Origin: Litchfieldia sinesaloumensis
Lineage (GTDB): Bacteria; Bacillota; Bacilli; Bacillales; Bacillaceae_L
Assembly (NCBI RefSeq): GCF_900156865.1
Contig: NZ_LT732529.1
Span: forward strand, 459,666-523,665
DNA: 64,000 nt
Reading direction: 5' to 3'
Below are positions 54,243 through 63,952 of the stretch, one piece after another. Numbering within the stretch: the stretch's first letter is position 1; the number at the start of each line of letters is the position of its first letter. The position numbers were made by a program, and so were the translations under genes. Below the pieces are notes generated by a model, which did no database searches, was not told the DNA's origin, and saw nothing but the letters and a program-made list of their open reading frames with translations.

Positions 54243-55223
54243 ATGAAAGCGATACTCATAGGAATCGTTTCATCCCTTTTTTTTGCAGTAACATTTATTC
54301 TAAATCGTTCAATGGAGCTATCAGGTGGTAGCTGGCTCTGGAGTTCTTCATTAAGGTATTTTTCAATGCTGCCATTTTTAATCGGAATTGTACTACTGAG
54401 AGGAAACTTGAAAGAGCTACTTCTAGAGTTAAAAACAAATCCTGTTAAATGGGTCTTGTGGAGTACGATTGGTTTCGGGTTATTTTATGCACCACTTACC
54501 TTTGCTGCAGCATCGGGGCCGGGTTGGTTAGTAGCGGGAACGTGGCAATTTGTTATTATTGCGGGTCTTCTCGTCGTCCCCTTTTTTTATAAGGCAATTG
54601 AAACAACGGATGGTCTGCAAAAGGTCCGTGAAAAAATCCCTGTTAAAGGTCTTATATTTTCTAGTTTTATATTTATTGGAATTCTTTTAATACAGCTTCA
54701 GGAGGCAGACGGAGGCATAGGAATGGAAATGCTTCTTGTTGGAATTCTTCCAGTTGTTGTTGCAGCATTTGCATATCCATTAGGAAATCGAAAAATGATG
54801 GAACATTGTAAAAATGAATTTGATACATTTCAACGTGTGCTAGGAATGACACTTGCGTCAACACCATTTTGGATTATTATTGCTTGTATTGGAGGTGCTA
54901 CTGCCGGCCTACCGAGCGCAGGACAGATTTTACAATCATCTATTGTCGGTATATCCTCCGGGGTCATTGCAACTGTTCTATTCTTTTTTGCAACGGAAAT
55001 GGTTAAACATGACCAAAATAAGCTAGCTGCAGTTGAAGCAACTCAGGCGACTCAAATTATCTTTGTGATGGTTGGCGAGGTTCTTATCCTAAGCGCTCCA
55101 CTACCGACGACGTATTCCTTCTTTGGGCTCTTGATGATTGCAGGTGGAATGGTACTGCATAGCATGTTCTCAAATCGAAAAACACCTATTAAAGTAAATG
55201 AACTTGAGACGAAATCATTATAA
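54243..55223 (+). CDS. Multidrug resistance efflux transporter-family protein (DMT, EmrE-like)
   Basis: 326 residues with about ten membrane helices; N-terminal FAVTFILNRSMELSGGSWLWSSSLRYF is the mark of the duplicated EmrE-type DMT family in bacilli. The late TEMVKHDQNKLAAVEATQATQIIF is a conserved charged loop before the last helices. Probably exports a small cation or metabolite. AAGGAG upstream; cotranscribed with the acetyltransferase. Confidence 0.82.
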   Translation: MKAILIGIVSSLFFAVTFILNRSMELSGGSWLWSSSLRYFSMLPFLIGIVLLRGNLKELLLELKTNPVKWVLWSTIGFGLFYAPLTFAAASGPGWLVAGTWQFVIIAGLLVVPFFYKAIETTDGLQKVREKIPVKGLIFSSFIFIGILLIQLQEADGGIGMEMLLVGILPVVVAAFAYPLGNRKMMEHCKNEFDTFQRVLGMTLASTPFWIIIACIGGATAGLPSAGQILQSSIVGISSGVIATVLFFFATEMVKHDQNKLAAVEATQATQIIFVMVGEVLILSAPLPTTYSFFGLLMIAGGMVLHSMFSNRKTPIKVNELETKSL

Positions 55224-55225
55224 AA

Positions 55226-55258
55226 AAATGCAGAGCTTAGTGGCTCTGCATTTTTTTG
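55226..55258. terminator. Bidirectional terminator before clpE
   Basis: aatgcagagc / gctctgcatt with T-runs on both strands. Confidence 0.9.
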
Positions 55259-55265
55259 TGATACC

Positions 55266-57401
55266 TTATTTCACAACAATTTTATTGTCTTCAACTGTTA
55301 CAACTAGGTTTGCTTGATCTTCGTTTTCTAAGAGAACATCTGTGATTTGGTCTTCAAGCTGTTCTTGGATGACACGACGTAATGGACGTGCACCAAAAGC
55401 AGGGTGATAACCAAGCTCAGCTAATTTTCCTTTCGCACCTTCATCGACGGTAATGGATACTTCTTGCTCGTTTAGAGTTGCTTCAAGCTCATGTAACATT
55501 AGGTCCACGATTTGTAGTAGGTGTTCTCTTTCGAGTTGTTTGAATTCGATAATAGCATCGAATCTGTTCAAAAACTCAGGCTTGAAGAAGGAGCCGAGTG
55601 AATCAAGGATAGATGACTCTTTGTATGCATCTGTTTCAGCTTGTTCAAAACCAACGGTGATTTTCTTAGGACCTCCGACACCTGCGTTACTAGTCATAAT
55701 AATAACTGAGTCTTTGAAGCTTACTGTACGTCCTTGGCTGTCGGTTAAGCGACCATCCTCTAGAATTTGCAGGAACATATGCTGTACGTCTGGATGTGCC
55801 TTTTCAATCTCATCTAAAAGAATGATGCTATACGGATTGCGACGGACTTTTTCGGTTAGTTGACCTGCTTCCTCGTGGCCAACATACCCCGGAGGTGAAC
55901 CGATGATTTTAGACACAGAGTGTTTTTCCATGTACTCACTCATATCGAGACGGATCATCGCATCCTTTGAACCGAATAATTCCTGGGCAAGTGTTTTGGT
56001 TAATTCCGTCTTACCAACACCAGTTGGTCCTACAAACAAGAAGGAACCAATCGGACGATTTTTTGCCTTTAAACCTGCACGGCTACGACGAACTGCTTTA
56101 GCAACCTTTGTAACTGCTTCGTCTTGGCCAATGACTTTTTTAGCTAAGTTTTCAGCTAAATACTTCATTTTTTGTTGTTCATTTTCTTGGAGTTTACCAA
56201 CAGGTATCCCTGTTTTCTTTTCAATAATTTGTTGAATATTTGCTACATCGACAAGATTTTCTTCTTTAGAATCTGTATTATTTAACTGCTTTTCAAGAAG
56301 TATTTCTTGATGACGAAGCTTTGCGGCCAATTCATAATTTTCTTCGCCAGCAGCTTTTTCTTTTTCAGCGGCAATTTTAGCCAATTCATCTTCAATATCT
56401 TTTGGATTTGTACCACCTGAAACTAAATTCATTTTCGAACCAGCTTCATCAAGTAAGTCAATTGCTTTATCTGGTAAGAAGCGGTCTTGAATATAACGAT
56501 GTGATAATGTCACACAGGCTTGGATTGCCTCAGTTGTGTATTTTACACCATGGAAATCTTCATATTTTCCTTTAATGCCTTCTAGAATTTGAATTGCTTC
56601 ATCGATAGTTGGTTCATTTACTGTAACTGGTTGGAAACGACGTTCTAATGCTGCGTCTTTTTCAATTTGACGATATTCTCTTAGAGTCGTTGCACCTACA
56701 AGCTGTAGCTCACCACGAGCAAGAGCAGGTTTTAAAATATTTCCTGCATCCATTGAACCTTCAGCAGAACCTGCCCCAACTAATAGGTGTATTTCATCGA
56801 TAAACAGAATAACATTTTTACGTTTTTGAAGTTCTGTAATTAATTGTTTCATACGATCCTCAAATTGACCACGAACGCCAGTGTTCGCAACAAGTGAAGC
56901 AACATCTAATAAGTATACTTGTTTATTTGAAAGCTTGCTAGGAGCTTTTCCTTCAGCAATTTGTAGTGCTAAACCTTCAGCAATAGCAGTTTTCCCTACA
57001 CCCGGTTCCCCAATAAGAACAGGGTTGTTTTTATTACGGCGATTCAGAATTTCAATTACTCGCCCTATTTCCTCATCACGACCTATTACTGGATCTATTA
57101 GTCCAGCTTTCGCCATTTGTGTAAGGTTTCGACCAAAATGGTCAAGGAGACCTCCGCCATTTCCACCTTGTTTTGATTGTGCTTCTTGGTGATTGCTTCC
57201 CATTTGCTGACCAAAAGCCTTACCTTTAAACAGGTCTTCGAATGTGAACTGAGGGAAACCGGACATTCCTGAAGGTATTTTCATGTTGTTCTTCTCCTTC
57301 GCATAGCACTCACTACAAAGCTGAAGTTGTCTTGTGTCATGATTCACTTGTACGTGTAATTGAATAGTAGCTTCATTTTGATTACATGCTTGACAAATCA
57401 T
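55266..57401 (-). CDS. clpE: Clp protease ATPase subunit ClpE
   Basis: 711 residues. N-terminal zinc finger CQACNQ...CSECYAK (two CxxC, residues 3-33), unique to ClpE. AAA-1 Walker [14 protein letters not shown], Walker [19 protein letters not shown] domain [20 protein letters not shown]-2 Walker [14 protein letters not shown], Walker [13 protein letters not shown]. It unfolds substrates for ClpP under heat stress, including CtsR. Strongly CtsR-controlled (three operators upstream). Confidence 0.97.
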   Translation of the reverse strand: MICQACNQNEATIQLHVQVNHDTRQLQLCSECYAKEKNNMKIPSGMSGFPQFTFEDLFKGKAFGQQMGSNHQEAQSKQGGNGGGLLDHFGRNLTQMAKAGLIDPVIGRDEEIGRVIEILNRRNKNNPVLIGEPGVGKTAIAEGLALQIAEGKAPSKLSNKQVYLLDVASLVANTGVRGQFEDRMKQLITELQKRKNVILFIDEIHLLVGAGSAEGSMDAGNILKPALARGELQLVGATTLREYRQIEKDAALERRFQPVTVNEPTIDEAIQILEGIKGKYEDFHGVKYTTEAIQACVTLSHRYIQDRFLPDKAIDLLDEAGSKMNLVSGGTNPKDIEDELAKIAAEKEKAAGEENYELAAKLRHQEILLEKQLNNTDSKEENLVDVANIQQIIEKKTGIPVGKLQENEQQKMKYLAENLAKKVIGQDEAVTKVAKAVRRSRAGLKAKNRPIGSFLFVGPTGVGKTELTKTLAQELFGSKDAMIRLDMSEYMEKHSVSKIIGSPPGYVGHEEAGQLTEKVRRNPYSIILLDEIEKAHPDVQHMFLQILEDGRLTDSQGRTVSFKDSVIIMTSNAGVGGPKKITVGFEQAETDAYKESSILDSLGSFFKPEFLNRFDAIIEFKQLEREHLLQIVDLMLHELEATLNEQEVSITVDEGAKGKLAELGYHPAFGARPLRRVIQEQLEDQITDVLLENEDQANLVVTVEDNKIVVK

Positions 57402-57420
57402 AAATAATACCTCCTTGAAT

Positions 57421-57437
57421 TTTGACTATCTTTGACC
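57421..57437 (-). promoter_or_regulatory. CtsR operator 1
   Basis: Minus strand GGTCAAA-N3-AGTCAAA, matching the CtsR direct heptad repeat. Overlaps the clpE leader. Confidence 0.88.
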
Positions 57438-57467
57438 AATTTAATAATGAAATAGGTCTTATCGATG

Positions 57468-57484
57468 TCTGACCATCTTTGACC
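57468..57484 (-). promoter_or_regulatory. CtsR operator 2
   Basis: Minus strand GGTCAAA-N3-GGTCAGA, one mismatch in the second heptad. Confidence 0.82.
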
Positions 57485-57494
57485 TTATGTCTAT

Positions 57495-57523
57495 AGTATA
57501 CTTTGACCAAATTTGACTTTCAA
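57495..57523 (-). promoter_or_regulatory. Sigma-A promoter of clpE
   Basis: Minus strand TTGAAA, 17-bp spacer, TATACT. The spacer is almost entirely CtsR operator 3. Confidence 0.88.
57502..57518 (-). promoter_or_regulatory. CtsR operator 3
   Basis: Minus strand AGTCAAA-N3-GGTCAAA, filling the space between -35 and -10, so bound CtsR blocks RNA polymerase directly. Confidence 0.9.
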
Positions 57524-57636
57524 GTAAAAAGTCCTTGTAAATTTTTCCTATGGTAACCGAAAATTTTAGCTCGTCTTATTTGTAGGACTTGTACATATAT
57601 ATCAAGTAACATAGACAAATAATGAGGTGGCTTTTA

Positions 57637-58680
57637 GTGCGAGGGAATTGGGGAGCGGCGTTCCAAATTGGAGCGGTATATGTTGGAACAATCGTAGGAG
57701 CGGGCTTTGCAACAGGTAAAGAAATTGTTGAATTTTTTACTCAATACGGTTTATTAGGTTTGGTCGGAATTGGAATCAGCGGTTTCCTATTTATATGGTT
57801 AGGGACGAGGATTATGATTATTGCAAATCGGATACAAGCAGATTCATATAAGGAATTTAATGAATATTTATTTGGTAAAAAAATTGCGTTAGTAGTGAAT
57901 ACACTTATGCTGCTAGTGTTAATTGGAGTCACCTCTGTCATGCTTTCAGGAGCAGGGGCGGTTTTTCATGAACAATTGGGACTTTCCTATCAACTCGGTA
58001 TTTTAGTCACATGTGCACTATCAATAGTTGTTCTAACATATGGAAGTAAAGGTTTGTTTGGTGTGAACATGTTCGTAGTACCGATTATGATTTTCTTTAG
58101 TATTGTGATTGCAGTCGAAGTTATTTCTAGCGATGCAGCTAGTTTACTGCTTATACCTGAATTGGAGTCGCGAAACATTAAGTGGATGATCTCTCCTTTT
58201 TTATATTCGGCATTTAATTTAACGATGGCAATGCCAGTTTTAGTTCCATTAGCAAAAGAAATTGATCAAGAAAAAACATTAAGGTGGGGCGGGTTTATCG
58301 GTGGAGGCGCATTATGCCTGATTCTAATTACAAGCCATATCTCCTTGTCAGCACTACCGAATGTCGAGAGCTTTGAAATCCCGATGGCTGAGGTTATGAA
58401 AAACTTCATGGTGGCGTTTTACTGGTTATACATTTTAGTGATTTATGGTGAAATCTTTACATCAGTAATCGGAAATCTTTTTGGCCTTGAGCGGCAATTA
58501 AAAAATACAATCAAACTACCATCAACAATCATTGTAATTGGCATTCTAGCGGTCGCTTATGTCATAAGTCAACTAGGATATGGTTCCTTAATTTCGTTTC
58601 TATATCCGTTATTTGGGTATATGAGTTTAATACTACTGGTTCTGTTATCAAGGCCTATAAAACGATTACCGAAAAAATAA
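57637..58680 (+). CDS. ykvI: Membrane protein YkvI (APC-type fold)
   Basis: 347 residues. GTG start at 57637 (TGAGGTGG upstream; the ATG at 57622 lies before this site). Ten or so membrane helices; N-terminal AVYVGTIVGAGFATGKEIVEFF resembles the unwound helix 1 of amino-acid-cation transporters. B. subtilis ykvI likewise follows clpE. Substrate unknown. Confidence 0.85.
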   Translation: MRGNWGAAFQIGAVYVGTIVGAGFATGKEIVEFFTQYGLLGLVGIGISGFLFIWLGTRIMIIANRIQADSYKEFNEYLFGKKIALVVNTLMLLVLIGVTSVMLSGAGAVFHEQLGLSYQLGILVTCALSIVVLTYGSKGLFGVNMFVVPIMIFFSIVIAVEVISSDAASLLLIPELESRNIKWMISPFLYSAFNLTMAMPVLVPLAKEIDQEKTLRWGGFIGGGALCLILITSHISLSALPNVESFEIPMAEVMKNFMVAFYWLYILVIYGEIFTSVIGNLFGLERQLKNTIKLPSTIIVIGILAVAYVISQLGYGSLISFLYPLFGYMSLILLVLLSRPIKRLPKK

Positions 58681-58708
58681 AGAGGTTAGCTAAAACCTCT
58701 TTATTTTA
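58679..58708 (+). terminator. Terminator after ykvI
   Basis: aaagaggtt / aacctcttt with T-rich tail; may serve the convergent regulator too. Confidence 0.8.
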
Positions 58709-58721
58709 GATGTAACCGTAC

Positions 58722-60800
58722 CTAAACCTCCTCGGAGTAGGCAAAAGATTCTTTTAAGTGACAGGCTAACTGTATCTTTAGGAAATCTTTTGGATCATTA
58801 AAACTTAAATGTAGGATATCCTCAATTTTCTTAAGACGTTGATATAATGTATTGATGTGTATATGGAGACTTTTCGCTGTTTCATTAATAGATTTATTCA
58901 ACTTTATATATGTAACCAAAGTTGTTTCCAATTCGTTTTTCCTTGACCATTCTGAGTGTAACGGGTGGAAAAAGTCATTTATGAATTCCTTTATTTCATT
59001 ACTGTCCTGATTAATAAAGAGACGATTTACTCCAATGCTCTCATAGGTAATGATACCTGTTTCTTTTTTGTTTACTAAATATGAAACGGATTTCTTGGCT
59101 TCTTCATAGCTCTTCCCTATATGATAAGCTCCTTTTTTAGTTGAACCGATACCTGCACATAAGAGGGTATCGTTATTATTAGTCCAATCGTTTATGATTG
59201 TCTTCAATTGCTTTATTGGTTCATCAATTAAAGTACTATCCTCTAGTGAAACAAGCAAAATTATTTTATTATGAAATCCATAGATGAGACTCAATCGGGG
59301 AATATTCTTCTTTATAAATGAAATGATACTGTGAATATCTGCACTTAGTTTATATAAATCTTTATGATTAACAAGCTCAATAACACCTACAAAAAAGGTA
59401 TGGGAAGGATTAAGGTTGAATTCTTTTCTTTTACTAATCAGTGTCTCGGGCTCCCTACTCCTTATCACTTCATTAAAAAACTCGTGTGTTTTTTTATAAT
59501 AGATTTCTTCAAATGTATGTTTTTTTACGAGTTCAAGTGCGAGTATGGCTCCACCTTGCTCAATTACAATTCGATCAAACATCGATAGTGTATAGTTGTA
59601 GGGTAAGATAAAACAACCAAGAAAAATGGTACCATTGAAGATTGGATAAAGGTAATAGTTTTCCTCCACTGGCTTTCTTATTTTTATGAAAACAGGCTTT
59701 CTTTTCGCTTTAAATAGGAGAGAAATTTCATCGGTACTAAAATAATTTGGTTGATTGGCTCGACCATGATACCAATCATTTTCTAAATAATCGTAAAAGG
59801 ATACATGTCCATTAATCATTTTTCCTATTTCTTTAACGATGGTCTTTAATCCCTTATTTTGTAGTGAGAATTTAATAAGTGTGTTATGAACTTCGTTTCT
59901 TTTTGAAAGTTCGTGTAATTTCTCTCTCACTTCAGTATAAAGACGAGCATTTTGTATCGCAATCGCTACTTGTGAAGCAAACCCTTGTAAAAGTCGAACA
60001 TCTCCGTCTGTAAACTTTCCCATTTTATCAAACTGGTGAATTGTCATTACACCAATCCGTTGATTCCCAATTGAAATAGGGACACTAACGATTGCTTGAA
60101 TTACTTTCCCTCCTGTAGAAGAGTTAATAATCTGTAAATTCCCCTGAGTAATAGAGTTTTCACTCATTTTATCAAAGATTTGTTCTGTTGAATGGTAGAT
60201 TAATGGTTTTCCTTCTTTAAATACCATACCTGTAATAGATTCCCCGACATTCATTTTTAACATTCTTATTATTGGTTCAAAACCCACACTTGTTTTACAA
60301 TTTATTTTTTTCTCAATAGGGTCATAGAGCTGGAGATAACCTGCATTTGCTACAGGTATTACCGACAAAGCATTCTTAACAATTTTTTCTAATAGATCTT
60401 CAAGCACAAGGGATGAAGAGACCGAACGGATACCTTCGATTAGGATTTCTAGTTCAGTATCTTTTGTTTGAATTTGACTTTTGGCCTCTAACAATTCAAA
60501 ACATACATATAAGTAGTCCAATTCACTTTTAGTAAAGGGACAAGTTAAACTATTTGAGCAAAGTAGCACCTGGTGCCCACTCGTATATGAAAATGCTACA
60601 TATACGTACCCCTCATCAGAAACGACCTGGTATTTTGCATCATGACTCCAGTTTTGTTGTGTCACATTTACTTTATCTATGATGCCTTTTCTATGAAAGA
60701 GCTGAAATGAGGTGTCTTGTGGCTTTTGAATCCAAATCTCATAATGAGCACTTTCAAAACTTCTATCCAAAAAGGAAATAAGCAGCTGTTTGGTCGTCAT
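58722..60800 (-). CDS. GAF-domain PucR/CdaR-type transcription regulator
   Basis: 692 residues from ATG 60800 (GCGGAGG upstream). A GAF domain lies at about 135-290 (AGYLQLYDPIEKKI, VGESITGMVFKEGKPL, RIGVMTIHQFDKMGKFTDGDVRLLQGFASQVAIAIQNAR). A middle GGDEF-like/CdaR region follows. The C-terminal HTH-30 is KLNKSINETAKSLHIHINTLYQRLKKIEDILHL by position 645-675. Such proteins sense small molecules and activate a neighbouring catabolic operon; here the divergent DUF5058-M20 genes are the obvious target. Confidence 0.87.
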   Translation of the reverse strand: MTTKQLLISFLDRSFESAHYEIWIQKPQDTSFQLFHRKGIIDKVNVTQQNWSHDAKYQVVSDEGYVYVAFSYTSGHQVLLCSNSLTCPFTKSELDYLYVCFELLEAKSQIQTKDTELEILIEGIRSVSSSLVLEDLLEKIVKNALSVIPVANAGYLQLYDPIEKKINCKTSVGFEPIIRMLKMNVGESITGMVFKEGKPLIYHSTEQIFDKMSENSITQGNLQIINSSTGGKVIQAIVSVPISIGNQRIGVMTIHQFDKMGKFTDGDVRLLQGFASQVAIAIQNARLYTEVREKLHELSKRNEVHNTLIKFSLQNKGLKTIVKEIGKMINGHVSFYDYLENDWYHGRANQPNYFSTDEISLLFKAKRKPVFIKIRKPVEENYYLYPIFNGTIFLGCFILPYNYTLSMFDRIVIEQGGAILALELVKKHTFEEIYYKKTHEFFNEVIRSREPETLISKRKEFNLNPSHTFFVGVIELVNHKDLYKLSADIHSIISFIKKNIPRLSLIYGFHNKIILLVSLEDSTLIDEPIKQLKTIINDWTNNNDTLLCAGIGSTKKGAYHIGKSYEEAKKSVSYLVNKKETGIITYESIGVNRLFINQDSNEIKEFINDFFHPLHSEWSRKNELETTLVTYIKLNKSINETAKSLHIHINTLYQRLKKIEDILHLSFNDPKDFLKIQLACHLKESFAYSEEV

Positions 60801-60865
60801 TTGTAACCTCCGCATCATGAAAGGAATATAGAATGTTCCATATTTTACAAAATTTAAATGTAATA

Positions 60866-60880
60866 TAATACATTGTATTA
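60866..60880. promoter_or_regulatory. Palindrome, candidate operator
   Basis: TAATACA-T-TGTATTA, perfect 7-bp arms around one base, in the divergent region. Confidence 0.45.
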
Positions 60881-60915
60881 CGTGTTTGAATGAATTACTA
60901 TAAAAATTAGAAAAT

Positions 60916-60929
60916 ATAGAATCTTCTAT
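60916..60929. promoter_or_regulatory. Second palindrome in the divergent region
   Basis: ATAGAA-TC-TTCTAT, 6-bp arms with 2-bp spacing. Confidence 0.35.
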
Positions 60930-61028
60930 TTTTAAAAAATGAATACGCTTACTTATGGTGTGGTTAATTTACTAGTCAAGGGACTTATGGTGAAACACAG
61001 GAAAAATAGTTAAAGGAGGAAGATTTGA

Positions 61029-61736
61029 TTGGAAAAAGTACTACAAACTGCAAATAGCTGGCCACTTTGGATCTTTGCCGCACTGATAGTTGGTATAGTA
61101 ATCTTTCAAGCTATCATTTTTATTCGACTGGCCTCAAATGCAAGTAGATCCGTTGGCATGTCCTCTACAGAGGTGAAGTCTGCAATTAGGGCCGGCGCGA
61201 TTAGTTCGCTTGGGCCATCGTTAGCAATCATTGTTGTTGCAATATCGATGATTTCATTAATAGGAAGTCCTGTTACATTAATGAGGATATCTATTATTGG
61301 TTCTGCGGCAATTGAAACAGTCGGAGCAAGTATTGGCTCAAAAGCAGCTGGAGTTGATTTAGGCTCTACAGAGTATACATTACAAGCCTTTACGAATGCT
61401 GTATGGGTAATGTGCCTTGGTGGAATGGGCTGGTTATTATTCGTTGCTCTATTTACGAAGTCTCTAGGAAAGATTCAAAAAAAGGCAGAGGCGAATCCAA
61501 AAGGTGTAAAGATGTTAAGCACAGTTTCTGTTGCGGCTATGATAGGTGCTTTTAGTTATCTCGGTGGGGGAGAAATGGTAAAAGGTATGAGTGAATTTAT
61601 CGTATTTATCATCGCTTTTATCGTAATGCCTATTATTATCTGGATAGGAGATAAATCCCAATTAAGATGGTTAAAAGAATGGTCGTTAGGTCTGGTAATT
61701 ATTGTGGGTATGATTGCGGGTTACTTAATATCTTAA
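61029..61736 (+). CDS. DUF5058 membrane protein
   Basis: 235 residues; TTG start with AAAGGAGGAAGA upstream. Five or six membrane helices: about 12-34, 58-82, 120-142, 163-182, 187-205 and 215-234. The conserved middle (VGMSSTEVKSAIRAGAISSLGPSLAIIVV) marks DUF5058 to my knowledge. No signal peptide. It is followed 21 bp later by another membrane protein gene, so the two probably form a complex, possibly a transporter. Function unproven. Confidence 0.78.
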   Translation: MEKVLQTANSWPLWIFAALIVGIVIFQAIIFIRLASNASRSVGMSSTEVKSAIRAGAISSLGPSLAIIVVAISMISLIGSPVTLMRISIIGSAAIETVGASIGSKAAGVDLGSTEYTLQAFTNAVWVMCLGGMGWLLFVALFTKSLGKIQKKAEANPKGVKMLSTVSVAAMIGAFSYLGGGEMVKGMSEFIVFIIAFIVMPIIIWIGDKSQLRWLKEWSLGLVIIVGMIAGYLIS

Positions 61737-61757
61737 AAAGGAAGGTAGGAGAACTTA

Positions 61758-62495
61758 ATGCCAGTTAATCGAGAGGAAAGTAATATACTCTTAAATGAAG
61801 CAATTCCGGGTACCCAGGGAATCGTACCAACTTCAGCAATGGACTTTGAGACTTTTCAGATAAAGTCCCATTTTTGGGGAAGGCTAACGATTTGGGCGGT
61901 CATTGCCTTAACCTTAATCGTACCCTTATATCTATCATTTGTTCTTGGACATCATCCTGGTTGGGGGACTATTATTTCGGGTTTTACAGCTTATGCAGCT
62001 ATCATTATGTTTGTTTGGGTATTGGAACCGATTAGTTATTATCCTGTTTTAGGTGTTTCTGGTACATATTTAGCCTTTTTAACAGGTAATATTGGAAATA
62101 TGTGCCTTCCGTGTGCTTCGGTTGCACAACGGGTTATTAACGCAGAACCAGGAACGAAAAAGGGGGAAATTACAGCTTCATTAGCGATTGCGACGGCTTC
62201 CATCGTAAATGCGATTGTACTTATTTTAGCCATACTAAGTGGTGCCTATATCCTTACCATACTGCCAGAGTCGGTTATAAGCAGCCTGAATTTTGTCCTT
62301 CCTGCTATATTTGGAGGAGTGATTGCTCAATTTGCAATAAAGAAACCACTATTTGGTATAGTTGGAATCGCATTTGGTTTGTTTGTTAATCTAGGTCCCG
62401 TTCCTCGTGCCTTTCAGACATTTGTCTGCATACTCGGTACAGTCATTGTTTGTTTGCTTTTAGAGAGGATTAAAAAACAAGAGAAAATTAGGTAA
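61758..62495 (+). CDS. Unrecognised membrane protein, partner of DUF5058
   Basis: 245 residues with about six to seven membrane helices after a polar N-terminus of about 40 residues. A conserved-looking loop with Cys (GNIGNMCLPCASVAQRVI) sits after helix 3. GGAAGGTAGGAG precedes the ATG. Sandwiched between DUF5058 and an M20 hydrolase. I know no named domain. Confidence 0.68.
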   Translation: MPVNREESNILLNEAIPGTQGIVPTSAMDFETFQIKSHFWGRLTIWAVIALTLIVPLYLSFVLGHHPGWGTIISGFTAYAAIIMFVWVLEPISYYPVLGVSGTYLAFLTGNIGNMCLPCASVAQRVINAEPGTKKGEITASLAIATASIVNAIVLILAILSGAYILTILPESVISSLNFVLPAIFGGVIAQFAIKKPLFGIVGIAFGLFVNLGPVPRAFQTFVCILGTVIVCLLLERIKKQEKIR

Positions 62496-62545
62496 AGTGA
62501 TGCTTATGATTTATAGTCGTAGGAAAGGAGTGAAACTACATTTTT

Positions 62546-63952
62546 ATGGATGTACGAATGCGTAAACAAACAATTCTTCAATGGTTAAAAAGCGGACAGT
62601 CTGAGTTCACCGCAATGGCAAAACATATATGGGAGAATCCACAGGTCGCCTACGAGGAGACATATGCTAGTGAGCTGCAATCCTTAAAATTAAAAGAAGA
62701 GGGATTTCGTATACAACCATCCATTGGCGGAATGTCTACAGCCTTTGTTGCTGAGTACGGTTATGGTAAACCAATTATTGGGATATTAGGTGAATACGAT
62801 GCGTTACCTGGTCTCTCACAAGTTGTCAAACCAGTTCAGGAACAGGTTGAAAAAAATGGACCTGGTCATGGATGTGGCCATAATTTACTTGGAACAGCAG
62901 GTGTAGAAGCGGTTGTAGCGTTAAAGAAAGTGATGGAGGAATATAATCTATCTGGTACGATTCGTTATTATGGCTGTCCAGCGGAAGAAGTGTTATCTGG
63001 TAAAACGTTTATGGCAAGGGAAGGTGTCTTTGATGATTTAGATTGCGCTCTAACTTGGCATCCATGGACCTCAAATATGGTACTAAATATGAGTATGCAA
63101 GCGATTGTTTCGATTAGGTTTCATTTTGAAGGAATCCCTGCACATGCTGCATCAGCACCACATGCCGGAAGAAGTGCACTAGATGCCGTGGAATTGATGA
63201 ATGTCGGTACAAACTTCTTAAGAGAACACCTTCTGGATGGATCACGCATTCATTATGTGATTACAAATGGGGGACTTGCACCTAATATTGTTCCAGAGCA
63301 TGCTAGTGTTTGGTATTACTTAAGAGCAGCCACAAAAGAGCAAGTTGAAGATATCCTTGGGCGAGTTGAGAAGATTGCACAAGGTGCAGCCCTCATGACA
63401 GAAACTGAGGTTCGGTCAGAAATAGATGCTTTTGCTTATGACACACTTCCTAATGACGTTTTAAATGACCTCATGTTTGAAAATATGAAACTAGCAAATC
63501 CATTAGAATATACTGTAGAAGAAGAAAATTTCGCTAGGGAATTAGTAAAAACAGTGGATACTACTATTGTAAAAAGTGCACAACGTCTAACGGATGAACT
63601 TCTCCCAACCAATTATCAAAATGATAAACTAACAAAGGGAAAAGTATTAACAGGTTCAACCGATGTTGGTGATGTTAGCTGGATTACTCCGGTTGGATCG
63701 ATTATGGCTACATGTGCCCCTGTTGGGATCCAGTTACATACATGGCAGGCAACAGCTTCATTTGGTTCATCCATTGGTTTCAAAGGAATGCATTTTGCTG
63801 CACAAACAATGGCATTATCGGCATTTGATTTGTTACTCAATAAGAATCAGGTATTAGATCGAGCTAAAGAGGAATTTCGTTCAAGTACAAGAGAAAAGCC
63901 ATATGTTGTGGGGATTCCAGAAAATGTTCAACCATCCCCAGTTAAAAAATAG
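62546..63952 (+). CDS. M20 amidohydrolase, AbgB-like
   Basis: 468 residues. M20 metal motifs: GEYDALPGL (Asp), GHGCGHNLLGTA (two His region), CPAEEVLSG (Glu), TWHPW (His), and the C-terminal STDVGDVSWITP. The dimerisation domain is IRFHFEGIPAHAASAPHAGRSALDA by position 190-215. The subgroup is p-aminobenzoyl-glutamate hydrolase subunit B (AbgB). No AbgA partner gene is present in the window. Cleaves an N-acyl or peptide-like amide, product and substrate unknown. AGGAAAGGAGTG upstream. Confidence 0.88.
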   Translation: MDVRMRKQTILQWLKSGQSEFTAMAKHIWENPQVAYEETYASELQSLKLKEEGFRIQPSIGGMSTAFVAEYGYGKPIIGILGEYDALPGLSQVVKPVQEQVEKNGPGHGCGHNLLGTAGVEAVVALKKVMEEYNLSGTIRYYGCPAEEVLSGKTFMAREGVFDDLDCALTWHPWTSNMVLNMSMQAIVSIRFHFEGIPAHAASAPHAGRSALDAVELMNVGTNFLREHLLDGSRIHYVITNGGLAPNIVPEHASVWYYLRAATKEQVEDILGRVEKIAQGAALMTETEVRSEIDAFAYDTLPNDVLNDLMFENMKLANPLEYTVEEENFARELVKTVDTTIVKSAQRLTDELLPTNYQNDKLTKGKVLTGSTDVGDVSWITPVGSIMATCAPVGIQLHTWQATASFGSSIGFKGMHFAAQTMALSAFDLLLNKNQVLDRAKEEFRSSTREKPYVVGIPENVQPSPVKK

